Assembly (NCBI RefSeq): GCF_004209775.1
Contig: NZ_CP035914.1
Location: forward strand, 2,356,001 to 2,420,000
Source: Synechococcus sp. WH 8101
GTDB taxonomy: Bacteria > Cyanobacteriota > Cyanobacteriia > PCC-6307 > Cyanobiaceae
DNA length: 64,000 bases
Direction of reading: 5' to 3'
The translations under genes were made by a program, and so were the position numbers. The notes below the pieces were generated by a model that saw only the letters and a program-made list of their open reading frames with translations, did no database searches and was not told the DNA's origin. This document shows, one piece after another, positions 17,800 through 27,079 of this stretch; positions within the stretch are counted from its first letter, which is position 1, and each line of letters opens with the position of its first letter.

Positions 17800-18516
17800 T
17801 TGGCACTCCCCGTTCCCAGGCCAGGGTCTGCAGCACCGGTGCTGCTCACGCCGCGGCCGAGCCTCACCTATCGCCTGGTGAGCTCAATGCTCGTCTTTCC
17901 CGTGTTCCGCGGTCTGTTCAGAGGCCGCACCGTGGGGAACGAGAATGTGCCGATGCAGGGCCCTGTTGTGGTGGTGGCGAACCATGGCTCCCATCTGGAT
18001 CCGCCGCTGCTGGGCCATGCCCTCGGGCGTCCGGTCGCCTTCATGGCCAAATCGGAACTGTTTGACGTTCCGGTGCTGGGGCCGATTATCCGCGCCTGCG
18101 GCGCCTACCCCGTGCGGCGCGGAGCCAGTGATCGCGAGGCAATCCGCACCGCCACGGCCCGCCTCGAGCAGGGATGGGCCACCGGCGTGTTTCTGGACGG
18201 CACCCGCCAAGCCAATGGCCGGGTCAATGAGCCGATGCCAGGCGCTGCCCTGCTCGCCGCCCGCAGTGGCGCCCCCCTCCTCCCCGTGGCGATCGTGAAC
18301 AGCCACAGAGCCTGGGGCCCGGGCCAGAGGCGCCTGCGCGCCGTGCCGATCCTGCTCCGAATCGGCACCCCGATCCCGGCTCCAGCCAGTCGCCGCAAAC
18401 CCGATCTGGAAGCCACCACCCGGGAACTCCAGCAACGGATCAACGGCCTGCTCGATCAGGGCCTCCTGGATCAAGGTCTGCTGGGCCAGGGTCTGCCGGG
18501 CCGGCCCCCCCACTGA
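17800..18516 (+). CDS. plsC: 1-acyl-sn-glycerol-3-phosphate acyltransferase (PlsC family)
   Basis: A 238-residue acyltransferase with the HX4D motif NHGSHLDPPLLG and a third motif FLDGTRQ, where the usual Glu of FPEGTR is Asp. It probably makes phosphatidic acid from lysophosphatidate and completes the plsX-fabH-fabD-plsC operon. The C-terminus ends in repeated GLLDQ units (GLLDQ, GLLDQ, GLLGQ, GLPG) coded by 15-bp repeats. This tail overlaps the 3' end of the opposite ydcF-like gene by 77 bases. The start TTG at 17800 lies three bases after the fabD stop. Confidence 0.88.
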   Translation: MALPVPRPGSAAPVLLTPRPSLTYRLVSSMLVFPVFRGLFRGRTVGNENVPMQGPVVVVANHGSHLDPPLLGHALGRPVAFMAKSELFDVPVLGPIIRACGAYPVRRGASDREAIRTATARLEQGWATGVFLDGTRQANGRVNEPMPGAALLAARSGAPLLPVAIVNSHRAWGPGQRRLRAVPILLRIGTPIPAPASRRKPDLEATTRELQQRINGLLDQGLLDQGLLGQGLPGRPPH

Positions 18517-19084
18517 GCCATCGCCCCCACGACATCCGCGCCCAGGGTTTGAGATCCCGACCGGTGAGCACCCAGGCGAGAGCGCGCAGACCATCGCCCA
18601 CCTGCTTCCCCAGGCTCTCCTCGAGGCAACGGGGCGCACAGGCCACCGGCACGGCGGTGAGGCGGATGCCCCGACTGCCAGCCACCAGCCGCCCCACCAC
18701 GATCGCCCGGGGCAGATGGTCGCGACTGGTGACCAAAAGCACGTGTTGCACGCCCTCACGCTTGAGATCATCCACCAGAGAGGTGAAGTTGCCCAGGGTG
18801 TCTTTGGCCCGGTAATCCAGGCGCACCCGGCTCTGGCTCAGGCCCTCGCGATCCATCAGCCAATGGGCGTATTCGGGATTGCTGCCGCCACTCACCACCA
18901 CAGGAAGTGCGAGGCGACGGCCAAGCTGCAGACCGGCCTTTTCCCGATCCACATCGCCGCCCAGCACCAAAACGCGCTGGGGAGGCTGACGCGTGAACCA
19001 GGCCTGGCGATAGGGCCGCAACGGCCAGGCGCTGAGCGCGCCGAGCAGCGCCGCGGCGCTCAGGATCACAAGGCGGCGCCCCAT
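18440..19084 (-). CDS. YdcF-like DUF218 protein
   Basis: A 214-residue protein with one N-terminal hydrophobic segment (VILSAAALLGALSAW), then a DUF218 fold: VLVLGGDVDREKAGLQLGRRL, VVVSGGSNPEYAHW and LVTSRDHLPRA. DUF218 proteins bind nucleotides or SAM and some act in envelope polysaccharide metabolism; the function here is not known. I chose ATG 19084, four bases after the tsaB stop. The C-terminal tail is Gly/Pro/Asp repeats antisense to the plsC repeats, 77 bases of shared coding DNA. Confidence 0.8.
   Translation of the reverse strand: MGRRLVILSAAALLGALSAWPLRPYRQAWFTRQPPQRVLVLGGDVDREKAGLQLGRRLALPVVVSGGSNPEYAHWLMDREGLSQSRVRLDYRAKDTLGNFTSLVDDLKREGVQHVLLVTSRDHLPRAIVVGRLVAGSRGIRLTAVPVACAPRCLEESLGKQVGDGLRALAWVLTGRDLKPWARMSWGRWLSGGAGPADPGPADLDPGGPDRAGR
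18445..18501. repeat. 15-bp tandem repeats shared by convergent plsC and ydcF ends
   Basis: Three full 15-bp units starting GGCCTGCTCGATCAG at 18445, 18460 and 18475, plus a partial fourth unit. They encode GLLDQ-type repeats on the plus strand and Gly/Pro/Asp-rich repeats (PADPG, PADLDPGG) on the minus strand. Confidence 0.85.
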
Positions 19085-19088
19085 CGGC

Positions 19089-19724
19089 TCACACCACACC
19101 CACCGGCGACATGGGATACAGGGGGAGTACCTCCGACCAGGCGGCCGGGAGCCGCTGCTGATCGGCCTGGTAACAGAGAGCGAGCAGATGCTGCACATCC
19201 GCTTCCACGCCCGTTGCCATGGGCAGGGCCGGACGGGGCTGGGCATCAGCAGCGAGCAGGCGAGGAGCCTCCAGCTCCACCGCACCGAGCTCAGCCGGGT
19301 TGCAGCGATAGCAGCCGCCGACGCGACCGCGGCGAGGCAGGTCTTGCACGATCCAGAACGGTTGCACCGGATCGAAGCAATCGACCCCGGCCGCAGCATC
19401 TCGGGCTAGCCGGGGCGCCATCAGGGCAAAGCTGCTCACCCCATCGAGGGGAACCTGCAGCTGCTGCGCCAGGGTGCGCGCCATCACCACCGTCAATCGG
19501 GTGCCGGTGAACCCGCCCGGCCCTGTGGCCACCGCCAGGCGAGTGATTGACGACCACTGCTCAGACGGCAGCAGCAGCTGCACGGCCGGGATCAGATCGT
19601 TGGTCAGTCGGCGGCCACAGGAAAGCACGAGATGACGCCGCGTGTCGGAGGGGTGGTCGGCGTCGAGCACGGCCACCCCAAGATCGGGGGTCGAACTGTG
19701 CAGCGCCAGGAGCCAGCGGGTCAT
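19089..19724 (-). CDS. tsaB: tRNA threonylcarbamoyladenosine biosynthesis protein TsaB
   Basis: A 211-residue actin-fold protein: LLALHSSTPDLGVAVLD at the N-terminus and ATGPGGFTGTRLTVVMARTLAQQL in the core, the TsaB signature. TsaB dimerises with TsaD and TsaE to make t6A37 in ANN-decoding tRNAs. The start overlaps the ycf34 stop by ATGA (19721-19724), so ycf34-tsaB-ydcF form one operon. Confidence 0.93.
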   Translation of the reverse strand: MTRWLLALHSSTPDLGVAVLDADHPSDTRRHLVLSCGRRLTNDLIPAVQLLLPSEQWSSITRLAVATGPGGFTGTRLTVVMARTLAQQLQVPLDGVSSFALMAPRLARDAAAGVDCFDPVQPFWIVQDLPRRGRVGGCYRCNPAELGAVELEAPRLLAADAQPRPALPMATGVEADVQHLLALCYQADQQRLPAAWSEVLPLYPMSPVGVV

Positions 19725-19972
19725 GGAGGGAGCTTCGCACCCGGACGCAGACGCTGCCAGCGCCCAGGCTCAGCCTCAAAGCTGTCGCAGGCGCGGACGT
19801 CCCACTCCACCCCCACACGCCCGCCCTCCAGATCGCGCACGCTGATGTGAATCCGGGGCTTTCGGGGCTCCAGATCCGGAGCCGGATTGAGGTGCTCGGC
19901 TCCGTGCTGCCGCTCCACCGCGTGATAGGCCTGGCAGCGATCCACCCAGCGGCAATCCACGCAGATGCACAT
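19721..19972 (-). CDS. ycf34: Ycf34 iron-sulfur protein
   Basis: An 83-residue protein starting MCICVDCRWVDRCQAYHAVE, with cysteines 2, 4, 7 and 13 and the ERQH segment that define Ycf34. In Synechocystis, Ycf34 binds an iron-sulfur cluster and affects photosynthetic electron flow. The ATG at 19972 is fixed by the MCIC start. It overlaps or abuts the divergent cca start (19965 or 19971), so one gene's promoter must lie inside the other. Confidence 0.94.
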   Translation of the reverse strand: MCICVDCRWVDRCQAYHAVERQHGAEHLNPAPDLEPRKPRIHISVRDLEGGRVGVEWDVRACDSFEAEPGRWQRLRPGAKLPP

Positions 19973-21218
19973 GCCTCGCCATGCCGCTGAGCCATCCATT
20001 CTGGAGGCGGAGCCCCGCGCATGGGCCTCGCTGCTCTGGCAGCGGTTGGCACCGGAGCGCTGGCCGATCCCACTCACGGCCCTGCCACCGGGCGCGGCCC
20101 TCGTGGGGGGAGCGATCCGAGATGGACTGATCGGGCGGCTGCGCCCCCAACCGGATCTCGATCTGGTGGTACCCGAGAGCGCCCTGGAGCTCACCGCCCA
20201 GCTGGCCCAAGAGCATGGCGGCGCCTGCGTGGTGCTCGATGCCCAACGCGACATGGCCCGCCTGGTGCTGAAGGGCTGGACCCTCGATCTGGCCCGGCAG
20301 GACGGGGCCGACCTGGAGGCGGATCTGTGGCGGCGGGATTTCCGGCTCAATGCGATCGCCCTGGTGGTGGATTCCCAGCCCCAGTTGCTCGATCCCACCG
20401 GCGGCCTCGACGATCTACGCGCCGGGCGCCTCTCGGCCATCCATGAAAACAACCTGATCGACGATCCGCTGAGGCTGCTGCGAGGCGTGCGACTGCTGGC
20501 GGAACTGTCCTTCAGCATCGACACCGCCACCATGGCGATGCTCAGGCGGCAGCGCGCCCTGCTGCCCAGGGCGGCACCGGAGCGCATTCAGGCGGAACTG
20601 CTGCGGCTGGTGGCAGGCCCCCAGGCCGACCAGGCCCTGGAGGTGCTCGACAAGCTCCAACTGCTGAGGCCTTGGCAGGAGCTGGAGGGGCCGCCACCGG
20701 CAGCTCTGCCGGTGCGGGGGGCTGGCCTGCAACAGGCCGCCGCGGCCCTCAACCCAGACGAACGCGACCACGCCTTGCCCCTGCTCCGGCTCACCGCCTG
20801 CCTGGGGGATCAGGGACTGCAGAGCCTGCGCTTCAGCAAAAAACAGTGGCAACGCTGTGCCCGGCTGCGTCACTGGCTGACACGCCTGGAGGAAGCGGCA
20901 TTCGACACGCTTCCTGAACTTGAACGCCTCCAGCTGCATCTGGAGCTGGAAGACGACCTACCAGCCTTGATTCTGCAACTGCCCCCCGAGAGGCGAGATC
21001 ACTGGTTGATGCGCTGGCGGGATGACACTGACCCTTTATTCCATCCCCGAGCCGCTCTGGATGGACGCACCCTGCAACGCGAACTGGAGCTGCCCCAGGG
21101 CCCCCTGCTGGGGCGACTGCTGCATCACCTCAAGCGTGAACGCGCCTTCGGGCGCATTCACGATCGCGAGGACAGCCTCGCCGCAAGCCGGACATGGCTG
21201 AAGCTTCAATGTGATTGA
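19965..21218 (+). CDS. tRNA nucleotidyltransferase / poly(A) polymerase family protein
   Basis: A 417-residue class II nucleotidyltransferase: LVGGAIRDGLIGR, the metal-binding DLDLVV, RRDFRLNAIAL and NNLIDDPLRLLRGVRL. It adds or repairs the 3' CCA (or A) of tRNAs; CCA is not encoded by the tRNA-Asn gene in this window, so such an enzyme is needed. The start is uncertain: ATG 19965 and ATG 19971 both overlap the divergent ycf34 start region, while a TTG near 20046 would leave about 20 residues before LVGGAIRD. Confidence 0.88.
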   Translation: MHMPRHAAEPSILEAEPRAWASLLWQRLAPERWPIPLTALPPGAALVGGAIRDGLIGRLRPQPDLDLVVPESALELTAQLAQEHGGACVVLDAQRDMARLVLKGWTLDLARQDGADLEADLWRRDFRLNAIALVVDSQPQLLDPTGGLDDLRAGRLSAIHENNLIDDPLRLLRGVRLLAELSFSIDTATMAMLRRQRALLPRAAPERIQAELLRLVAGPQADQALEVLDKLQLLRPWQELEGPPPAALPVRGAGLQQAAAALNPDERDHALPLLRLTACLGDQGLQSLRFSKKQWQRCARLRHWLTRLEEAAFDTLPELERLQLHLELEDDLPALILQLPPERRDHWLMRWRDDTDPLFHPRAALDGRTLQRELELPQGPLLGRLLHHLKRERAFGRIHDREDSLAASRTWLKLQCD

Positions 21219-21285
21219 CTGGCCTTTCAATGACGACCCCGATCGGCCTGACCGGATCTTCACGTTTCCATTTCCCCCTCCCTTC

Positions 21286-21720
21286 ATGAGTGTTCGCCTC
21301 TACATCGGCAACCTGCCGCAAGACTTCGACAGCAAAGCACTGGAGTCTCAGCTCGCCAATGTGGGAGAGGGGATTCGCTTCAAAGCTGTGCTCGACCGGG
21401 AGACAGGCAGCTGCCGGGGCTTCGGCTTTGCCAACGTGAATGACGAGAAAGTCGCTGATGCTGTGATCGAGCAGTTCAACGGCAAGGAGTTCGGTGGCCA
21501 GACCCTCCGGGTGGAACGGTCCGAGCGCCGCGACAGCAATGCCGGCGCCGCTGGTCGCCGTGGTGGTCGCGATCAGGGCCATCCGCCTGGCTCAGCCCGC
21601 AAAGCAGTGAACAAAGTGGTGCACAGCGATGCGAAGGCCGAGGAAGCTCCCGACCCTCGCTGGGCGGGTGAACTCTCCAAGCTGAAAGACCTTCTCGCCA
21701 ATCAGAAGGCAGCGGTCTAA
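21286..21720 (+). CDS. RRM RNA-binding protein (cyanobacterial Rbp)
   Basis: A 144-residue protein with one RRM: RNP2 LYIGNL near the start and RNP1 RGFGFANV about residues 45-52. A basic Gly/Arg-rich stretch (AAGRRGGRDQG) and a C-terminal helix follow (PRWAGELSKLKDLLANQKAAV). Cyanobacterial Rbp proteins bind RNA and several are cold-induced or localise mRNAs to the thylakoid. ATG 21286 was chosen over an upstream GTG because it gives the canonical MSVRLYIGN start and leaves a 67-base leader after cca. A strong terminator follows. Confidence 0.93.
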   Translation: MSVRLYIGNLPQDFDSKALESQLANVGEGIRFKAVLDRETGSCRGFGFANVNDEKVADAVIEQFNGKEFGGQTLRVERSERRDSNAGAAGRRGGRDQGHPPGSARKAVNKVVHSDAKAEEAPDPRWAGELSKLKDLLANQKAAV

Positions 21721-21744
21721 GCGAAGACCGCACAATAATTACAG

Positions 21745-21771
21745 CCCGGGATTCAACATCCCGGGTTTTTT
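21745..21771 (+). terminator. Rho-independent terminator after the RRM gene
   Basis: CCCGGGAT pairs with ATCCCGGG around TCAAC, followed by six T residues. The stop codon of the convergent crtB gene lies in the T-run, so the same stem may also serve crtB, though its downstream tract on that strand is weak. Confidence 0.92.
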
Positions 21772-22717
21772 AGCGTGCCTGGGCAATCACAAAGGAGCGA
21801 GGCAGCTCAAGCAATTTGCCGAGGCGACTCACGTAGGCCCGATGGTTGAACACGTCGTAATCGAGCCGTTCAATCGCATCAAGAATGCCGCGATACAGAC
21901 GCAGAGACGTCCACACCGGCCAGCGTGCATCACCTGACAACCAACGCACGCCCGCCTCGGAACGAGCAAACCACAGGCGAGCACGCTCCAGCTGGAACAC
22001 CATCAGGTTGCGCCAGGCGTCATTCAGGCGACCAGCCAGGAGATCGGCCTCGGAATAGCCGAAACGGTCCAGATCTTCCAGGGGCAAATAGATGCGACCA
22101 CGGGAACGGTCTTCACCGACGTCGCGAAGAATATTGGTGAGCTGATTGGCGATGCCAAGGGCCACAGCAGCATCGGAGGTGTTGGGATCATCGCTCCAGG
22201 GTGCCGTGGTGTAGGCCGGATCCAACCCCATCACGCCCTGGGTCATTAAGCCCACCGTGCCCGCGACGCGATAACAGTAGAGACGTAGATCCTCAAATGT
22301 GGGATAGCGGGTCCAGGTGAGATCCATCCGCTGCCCCTCGATCATGTCGAGATAGGGCTGAATCGACTGTGGGAAACGCTCCAAGGTGTCGACCATCACC
22401 GCATCAAGATCGCTGCCAACCCGCCCGGCAAACACTGCGCGGGTGTTCTCCTCCCAGCGATCGAGCCGCTCAGCCAGTTCCGCCTGGGGACGGGCCTGAG
22501 CTTCGGCACTGTCCATCAGTTCATCAGTGCGACGGCACCAGACATAGATCGCCCAGATCGCCCGCCGCTTCTCGGGAGGCAGCAGCAGCGTGCCGAGATA
22601 AAAGGTTTTGGCCCACTCCGCCGTTTCCTGACGGCAGGCCTCATAAGCCCGCCTCAGAGCCCCGCTGAGGGCCTGACTCCCGTGAGCCTGGGAGGGTTCG
22701 GGCGGCGCGAGGGTCAT
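21770..22717 (-). CDS. crtB: Phytoene synthase
   Basis: A 315-residue squalene/phytoene synthase that joins two GGPP molecules, the first carotenoid step. Motifs: KTFYLGTLLLPPEKR, the first acidic region CRRTDELMD, YCYRVAGTVGLM and the second acidic region NILRDVGEDRSRGRIYLP. The gene follows crtP after three bases and the two form the usual cyanobacterial crtP-crtB operon. Confidence 0.96.
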   Translation of the reverse strand: MTLAPPEPSQAHGSQALSGALRRAYEACRQETAEWAKTFYLGTLLLPPEKRRAIWAIYVWCRRTDELMDSAEAQARPQAELAERLDRWEENTRAVFAGRVGSDLDAVMVDTLERFPQSIQPYLDMIEGQRMDLTWTRYPTFEDLRLYCYRVAGTVGLMTQGVMGLDPAYTTAPWSDDPNTSDAAVALGIANQLTNILRDVGEDRSRGRIYLPLEDLDRFGYSEADLLAGRLNDAWRNLMVFQLERARLWFARSEAGVRWLSGDARWPVWTSLRLYRGILDAIERLDYDVFNHRAYVSRLGKLLELPRSFVIAQAR

Positions 22718-22720
22718 GAT

Positions 22721-24166
<1,446 letters not shown>

Positions 24167-24242
24167 TTAAAAGGACCGCTTCCCCGGCCGCTTCCTAAAG
24201 TCGATTTCAACAGCCACCGGAGCCTCCGCTCGCCCCCCTGCC

Positions 24243-24590
24243 ATGGCCGAGACCCTGCTGAAGTGCACCACCCGCCACGTACGGCTGTTCACTGCCCGGG
24301 TGGAGAACGACAACCTGGTGCCAGCTGACGACCAGCTCACCCTGGATCTCGACCCCGACAACGAATTTCTCTGGGATGACACCACCATCGGCACGGTGCA
24401 GCAGCGGTTCCGTGAACTGGTGGACAGCCAGGCCGGCCAGGAACTGAGCGATTACACCCTGCGGCGCATCGGCACCGAGCTTGAGGGCTGCATTCGCGAC
24501 CTGCTGCAGAGCGGCGCCCTGAACTACAACCCGGCCTGCCGGGTGCTCAATTACTCCATGGGACTACCCCGCACCCCAGAACTGCTGTGA
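24243..24590 (+). CDS. ndhM: NDH-1 subunit M
   Basis: A 115-residue Ndh[20 protein letters not shown] at the start, [18 protein letters not shown] in the middle and [21 protein letters not shown] at the end. NdhM is an oxygenic-photosynthesis-specific subunit of the hydrophilic arm of NDH-1, which accepts electrons from ferredoxin. The next gene starts at the stop codon (GTGA overlap). Confidence 0.96.
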   Translation: MAETLLKCTTRHVRLFTARVENDNLVPADDQLTLDLDPDNEFLWDDTTIGTVQQRFRELVDSQAGQELSDYTLRRIGTELEGCIRDLLQSGALNYNPACRVLNYSMGLPRTPELL

Positions 24591-25183
24591 GCCGTTCCCC
24601 CTACGACCGCCCCCGGCCCACCCGTCGCAGCGGTGAACGTCGCTACGAGGAGAGCCGTTACGGCCCACCACCGACGGGTGGTGGCGGTCCGGGTGGGCTC
24701 AAATTCAACGGGGCCACCGCCGCCGTGCTCGCCGGCGTTCTCGTGATCGGCATCGGCATCGGCAGTGCCGTCACCAGCACCACCCAAGGCGATCAGGGCA
24801 ACATCGCCAGCAGTCAACAGCTGGATATGGCAGTGCCGGATCCGGAGTTCTGCAGGCAATGGGGTGCCAGTGCCTATGTCATGGACGTAGAGATGTACAC
24901 GACGATGAACCCGGTGAGCAGCTTCGTGACCCAACCGGCGCTGCAGGCCGGTTGCGTGATCCGCCGGGAGAACTGGGCCGTGCTCCGCAAGGAGGGAGCG
25001 ATCACTCCCGCCCAGGAGCGGGAATGCAAGCAACGGATGAACACCTTCGCTTACATCGGCTCCATCCGCGACAAGCCCGTGGTGCGCTGCGTCTATCAGA
25101 CCGATATCCGGGAGAACAAGTTCATCACCAAGGGCGTCGCCGACGATTCCGTGGGCATCACCCCGGAAGCCGATCAGTTCTGA
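24587..25183 (+). CDS. DUF3172 membrane-anchored protein
   Basis: A 198-residue protein: a basic, Arg/Gly/Pro-rich N-terminal 45 residues, one hydrophobic helix ([19 protein letters not shown]), then a soluble domain with cysteines in [24 protein letters not shown] and RCVYQTD. This matches the cyanobacterial DUF3172 family, of unknown function. The start GTG overlaps the ndhM stop by four bases, so it is translationally coupled to an NDH-1 gene, which makes a thylakoid role plausible but unproven. Confidence 0.82.
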   Translation: MSRSPYDRPRPTRRSGERRYEESRYGPPPTGGGGPGGLKFNGATAAVLAGVLVIGIGIGSAVTSTTQGDQGNIASSQQLDMAVPDPEFCRQWGASAYVMDVEMYTTMNPVSSFVTQPALQAGCVIRRENWAVLRKEGAITPAQERECKQRMNTFAYIGSIRDKPVVRCVYQTDIRENKFITKGVADDSVGITPEADQF

Positions 25184-25196
25184 TCCTTCGGTCTGA

Positions 25197-26183
25197 TCAC
25201 CCCGCTTCCACCACCGCTTCCCCCTCCTCCACGGCGCTCCGGCTCTGACGCAGCGGGCTGTCGGCACTGGCAAACACTGGAAGCACATCGCGACGGAACG
25301 CTTCCGCTGCTCTGGAGCAGTAGCGGGCGGGGTGGCTGATCAGCTTCAGTTGTCGCCGCACCTGCAGATCCACCACCGAGGGTTTATGCAGGGTGCCGGC
25401 ATTGAGCTCCCGCTCAATCGAGACCACCGGCAGAAAGGCGGCACCAAGACCGGATTGCACCGCATTCTTGATCGCTTCCAGGGAATTGAGCTCCATCTCA
25501 ATCCGCAACCGCTGCACATCAAGGCCGGAGCGTGCCAGCAATTGATCCACCATCTTTCGGGTGGTCGATTGGGCATCGAGGCAAACGAAGCCGAGTCGGT
25601 AGAGGTCGTCTTTACTCAGCTCCAGCAGGCGGGCCAGCGGATGCTTCACCGGCAGCACCAGGGCCAGTTCATCGCTGGCATAGGGCACCACCTGCAGCAG
25701 CTCGTTGAGCTCCGGGGGCAGTTCACCACCGATGATCGCCAGATCGATCTGACCGTTGGCCACACTCCAGCCGGTGCGCCGGGTGCTGTGCACATGCAGC
25801 TGCACGGCCACATCGGGGTATTTCTGCCGAAACAGGCCGATCATCCGAGGCATCAGATAGGTGCCTGTGGTCTGGCTGGCGCCCACCACCAGGGAGCCGC
25901 CTTTGAGGTTGTGCAGATCGTCGAGGGCGCGGCAGGCCTCGTGGCACTGACTCAGGATTCGGTCGCAGTAACCGAGCAGCAGGTGACCGGCCTCGGTGAG
26001 CTGGGCCTTGCGACCACCACGGTCGAAGAGGGAGACCTCAAGCTGCTTCTCAAGATTCTGGATCTGCAGGCTCACCGCCGGCTGGGTGACGAAGAGGCTG
26101 TCAGCGGCCTTCTTGAAACTGCCCTCGCTGACGATGGCACGAAGGATGCGCAGCTGATCCAGGGTGAACGGGAGATCGGCCAT
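25197..26183 (-). CDS. rbcR: LysR-type regulator RbcR (Ycf30)
   Basis: A 328-residue LysR regulator. The N-terminal HTH reads [20 protein letters not shown]; the effector domain begins [17 protein letters not shown] and contains [22 protein letters not shown]. This close match to RbcR/Ycf30 suggests control of RuBisCO and carbon-fixation genes in response to metabolites. I chose ATG 26183 ([14 protein letters not shown]). It is divergent from the NnrU/Z-ISO, ndhF and ndhD genes and may control them, as LysR proteins often act on the neighbouring divergent promoter. Confidence 0.92.
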   Translation of the reverse strand: MADLPFTLDQLRILRAIVSEGSFKKAADSLFVTQPAVSLQIQNLEKQLEVSLFDRGGRKAQLTEAGHLLLGYCDRILSQCHEACRALDDLHNLKGGSLVVGASQTTGTYLMPRMIGLFRQKYPDVAVQLHVHSTRRTGWSVANGQIDLAIIGGELPPELNELLQVVPYASDELALVLPVKHPLARLLELSKDDLYRLGFVCLDAQSTTRKMVDQLLARSGLDVQRLRIEMELNSLEAIKNAVQSGLGAAFLPVVSIERELNAGTLHKPSVVDLQVRRQLKLISHPARYCSRAAEAFRRDVLPVFASADSPLRQSRSAVEEGEAVVEAG

Positions 26184-26297
26184 GGGGCCCAGCCACCCGG
26201 GCAACGAAGACCAAAACTGTAGGTGGGATGCCCGCTGCAGGAACGACCGTTCACGGACCGCCAGAATCGCCGCTTGCGATGGCTGTGAGATCCAACC

Positions 26298-27044
26298 GTG
26301 CCGCTGAGCGCCCCTCCCAATCTTCACCACAGCAGCCTGGTGATGCTGGCCCTGCTCCTCGCTTTCGCCCTGATTCACAGCGGCGGCGCGGCCCTGCGCA
26401 GCCGCGCCGAAGCCCGCATCGGTGCCCGCGCCTGGCGCCTGATCTTCGCGGCTCTGAGCATTCCCTCAGCCGTGGTGGTGATCGGCTACTTCCTGGCGCA
26501 CCGCTACGACGGCCTGCAGCTCTGGAACCTCCAGGCGGTGCCGGGCATGGTGCCCCTGATCTGGACACTGACGGCGATCAGCTTTCTGTTTCTCTATCCG
26601 GCCACCTACAACCTGCTGGAGATTCCTGCCGTTCTCAAACCCCAGGTGCGGCTCTATGCCACGGGAATCATTCGCATCAGCCGCCACCCCCAGGCGGTGG
26701 GTCAGATCTTGTGGTGCTTCAGCCACGCCCTCTGGATCGGCAGCAGCTTCATGCTCGTGACCTGCGCCGGCCTGATCGGCCACCATCTCTTCGCCGTCTG
26801 GCATGGCGATCGCCGCCTGAAGGAACGCTTCGGCACCGCCTTCGACACCCTGCGAGACAGCACCTCGGTGGTTCCCTTCGTGGCCGTGCTCGATGGGCGT
26901 CAGCAGCTCGACTGGCGCGAACTGCTGCGTCCGGCCCAACTCGGCATCGCCATCGCCGTGGGGGTGTTCTGGTGGGCCCATCGCTACATCCCGATCGGCG
27001 GCATGGTCTTTCTTCACTCACGGCTCGAGGGCCTGTTGAGCTGA
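26298..27044 (+). CDS. NnrU-domain membrane protein, 15-cis-zeta-carotene isomerase (Z-ISO)-like
   Basis: A 248-residue protein with about six membrane helices. The NnrU family pattern is clear: [43 protein letters not shown] and [16 protein letters not shown]. Plant Z-ISO is an NnrU-family haem b protein that isomerises 9,15,9'-tri-cis-zeta-carotene, and its cyanobacterial homologues have this form. The histidines in IHSGG, SRHP and GHH are candidate haem ligands. It is encoded 2.2 kb from crtP-crtB, which fits a carotenoid role. The start is GTG 26298; ATG 26343 is possible. Confidence 0.75.
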   Translation: MPLSAPPNLHHSSLVMLALLLAFALIHSGGAALRSRAEARIGARAWRLIFAALSIPSAVVVIGYFLAHRYDGLQLWNLQAVPGMVPLIWTLTAISFLFLYPATYNLLEIPAVLKPQVRLYATGIIRISRHPQAVGQILWCFSHALWIGSSFMLVTCAGLIGHHLFAVWHGDRRLKERFGTAFDTLRDSTSVVPFVAVLDGRQQLDWRELLRPAQLGIAIAVGVFWWAHRYIPIGGMVFLHSRLEGLLS

Positions 27045-27079
27045 GCTGCCTACACTCGGCATCAGCCTGATTCGCCCGG

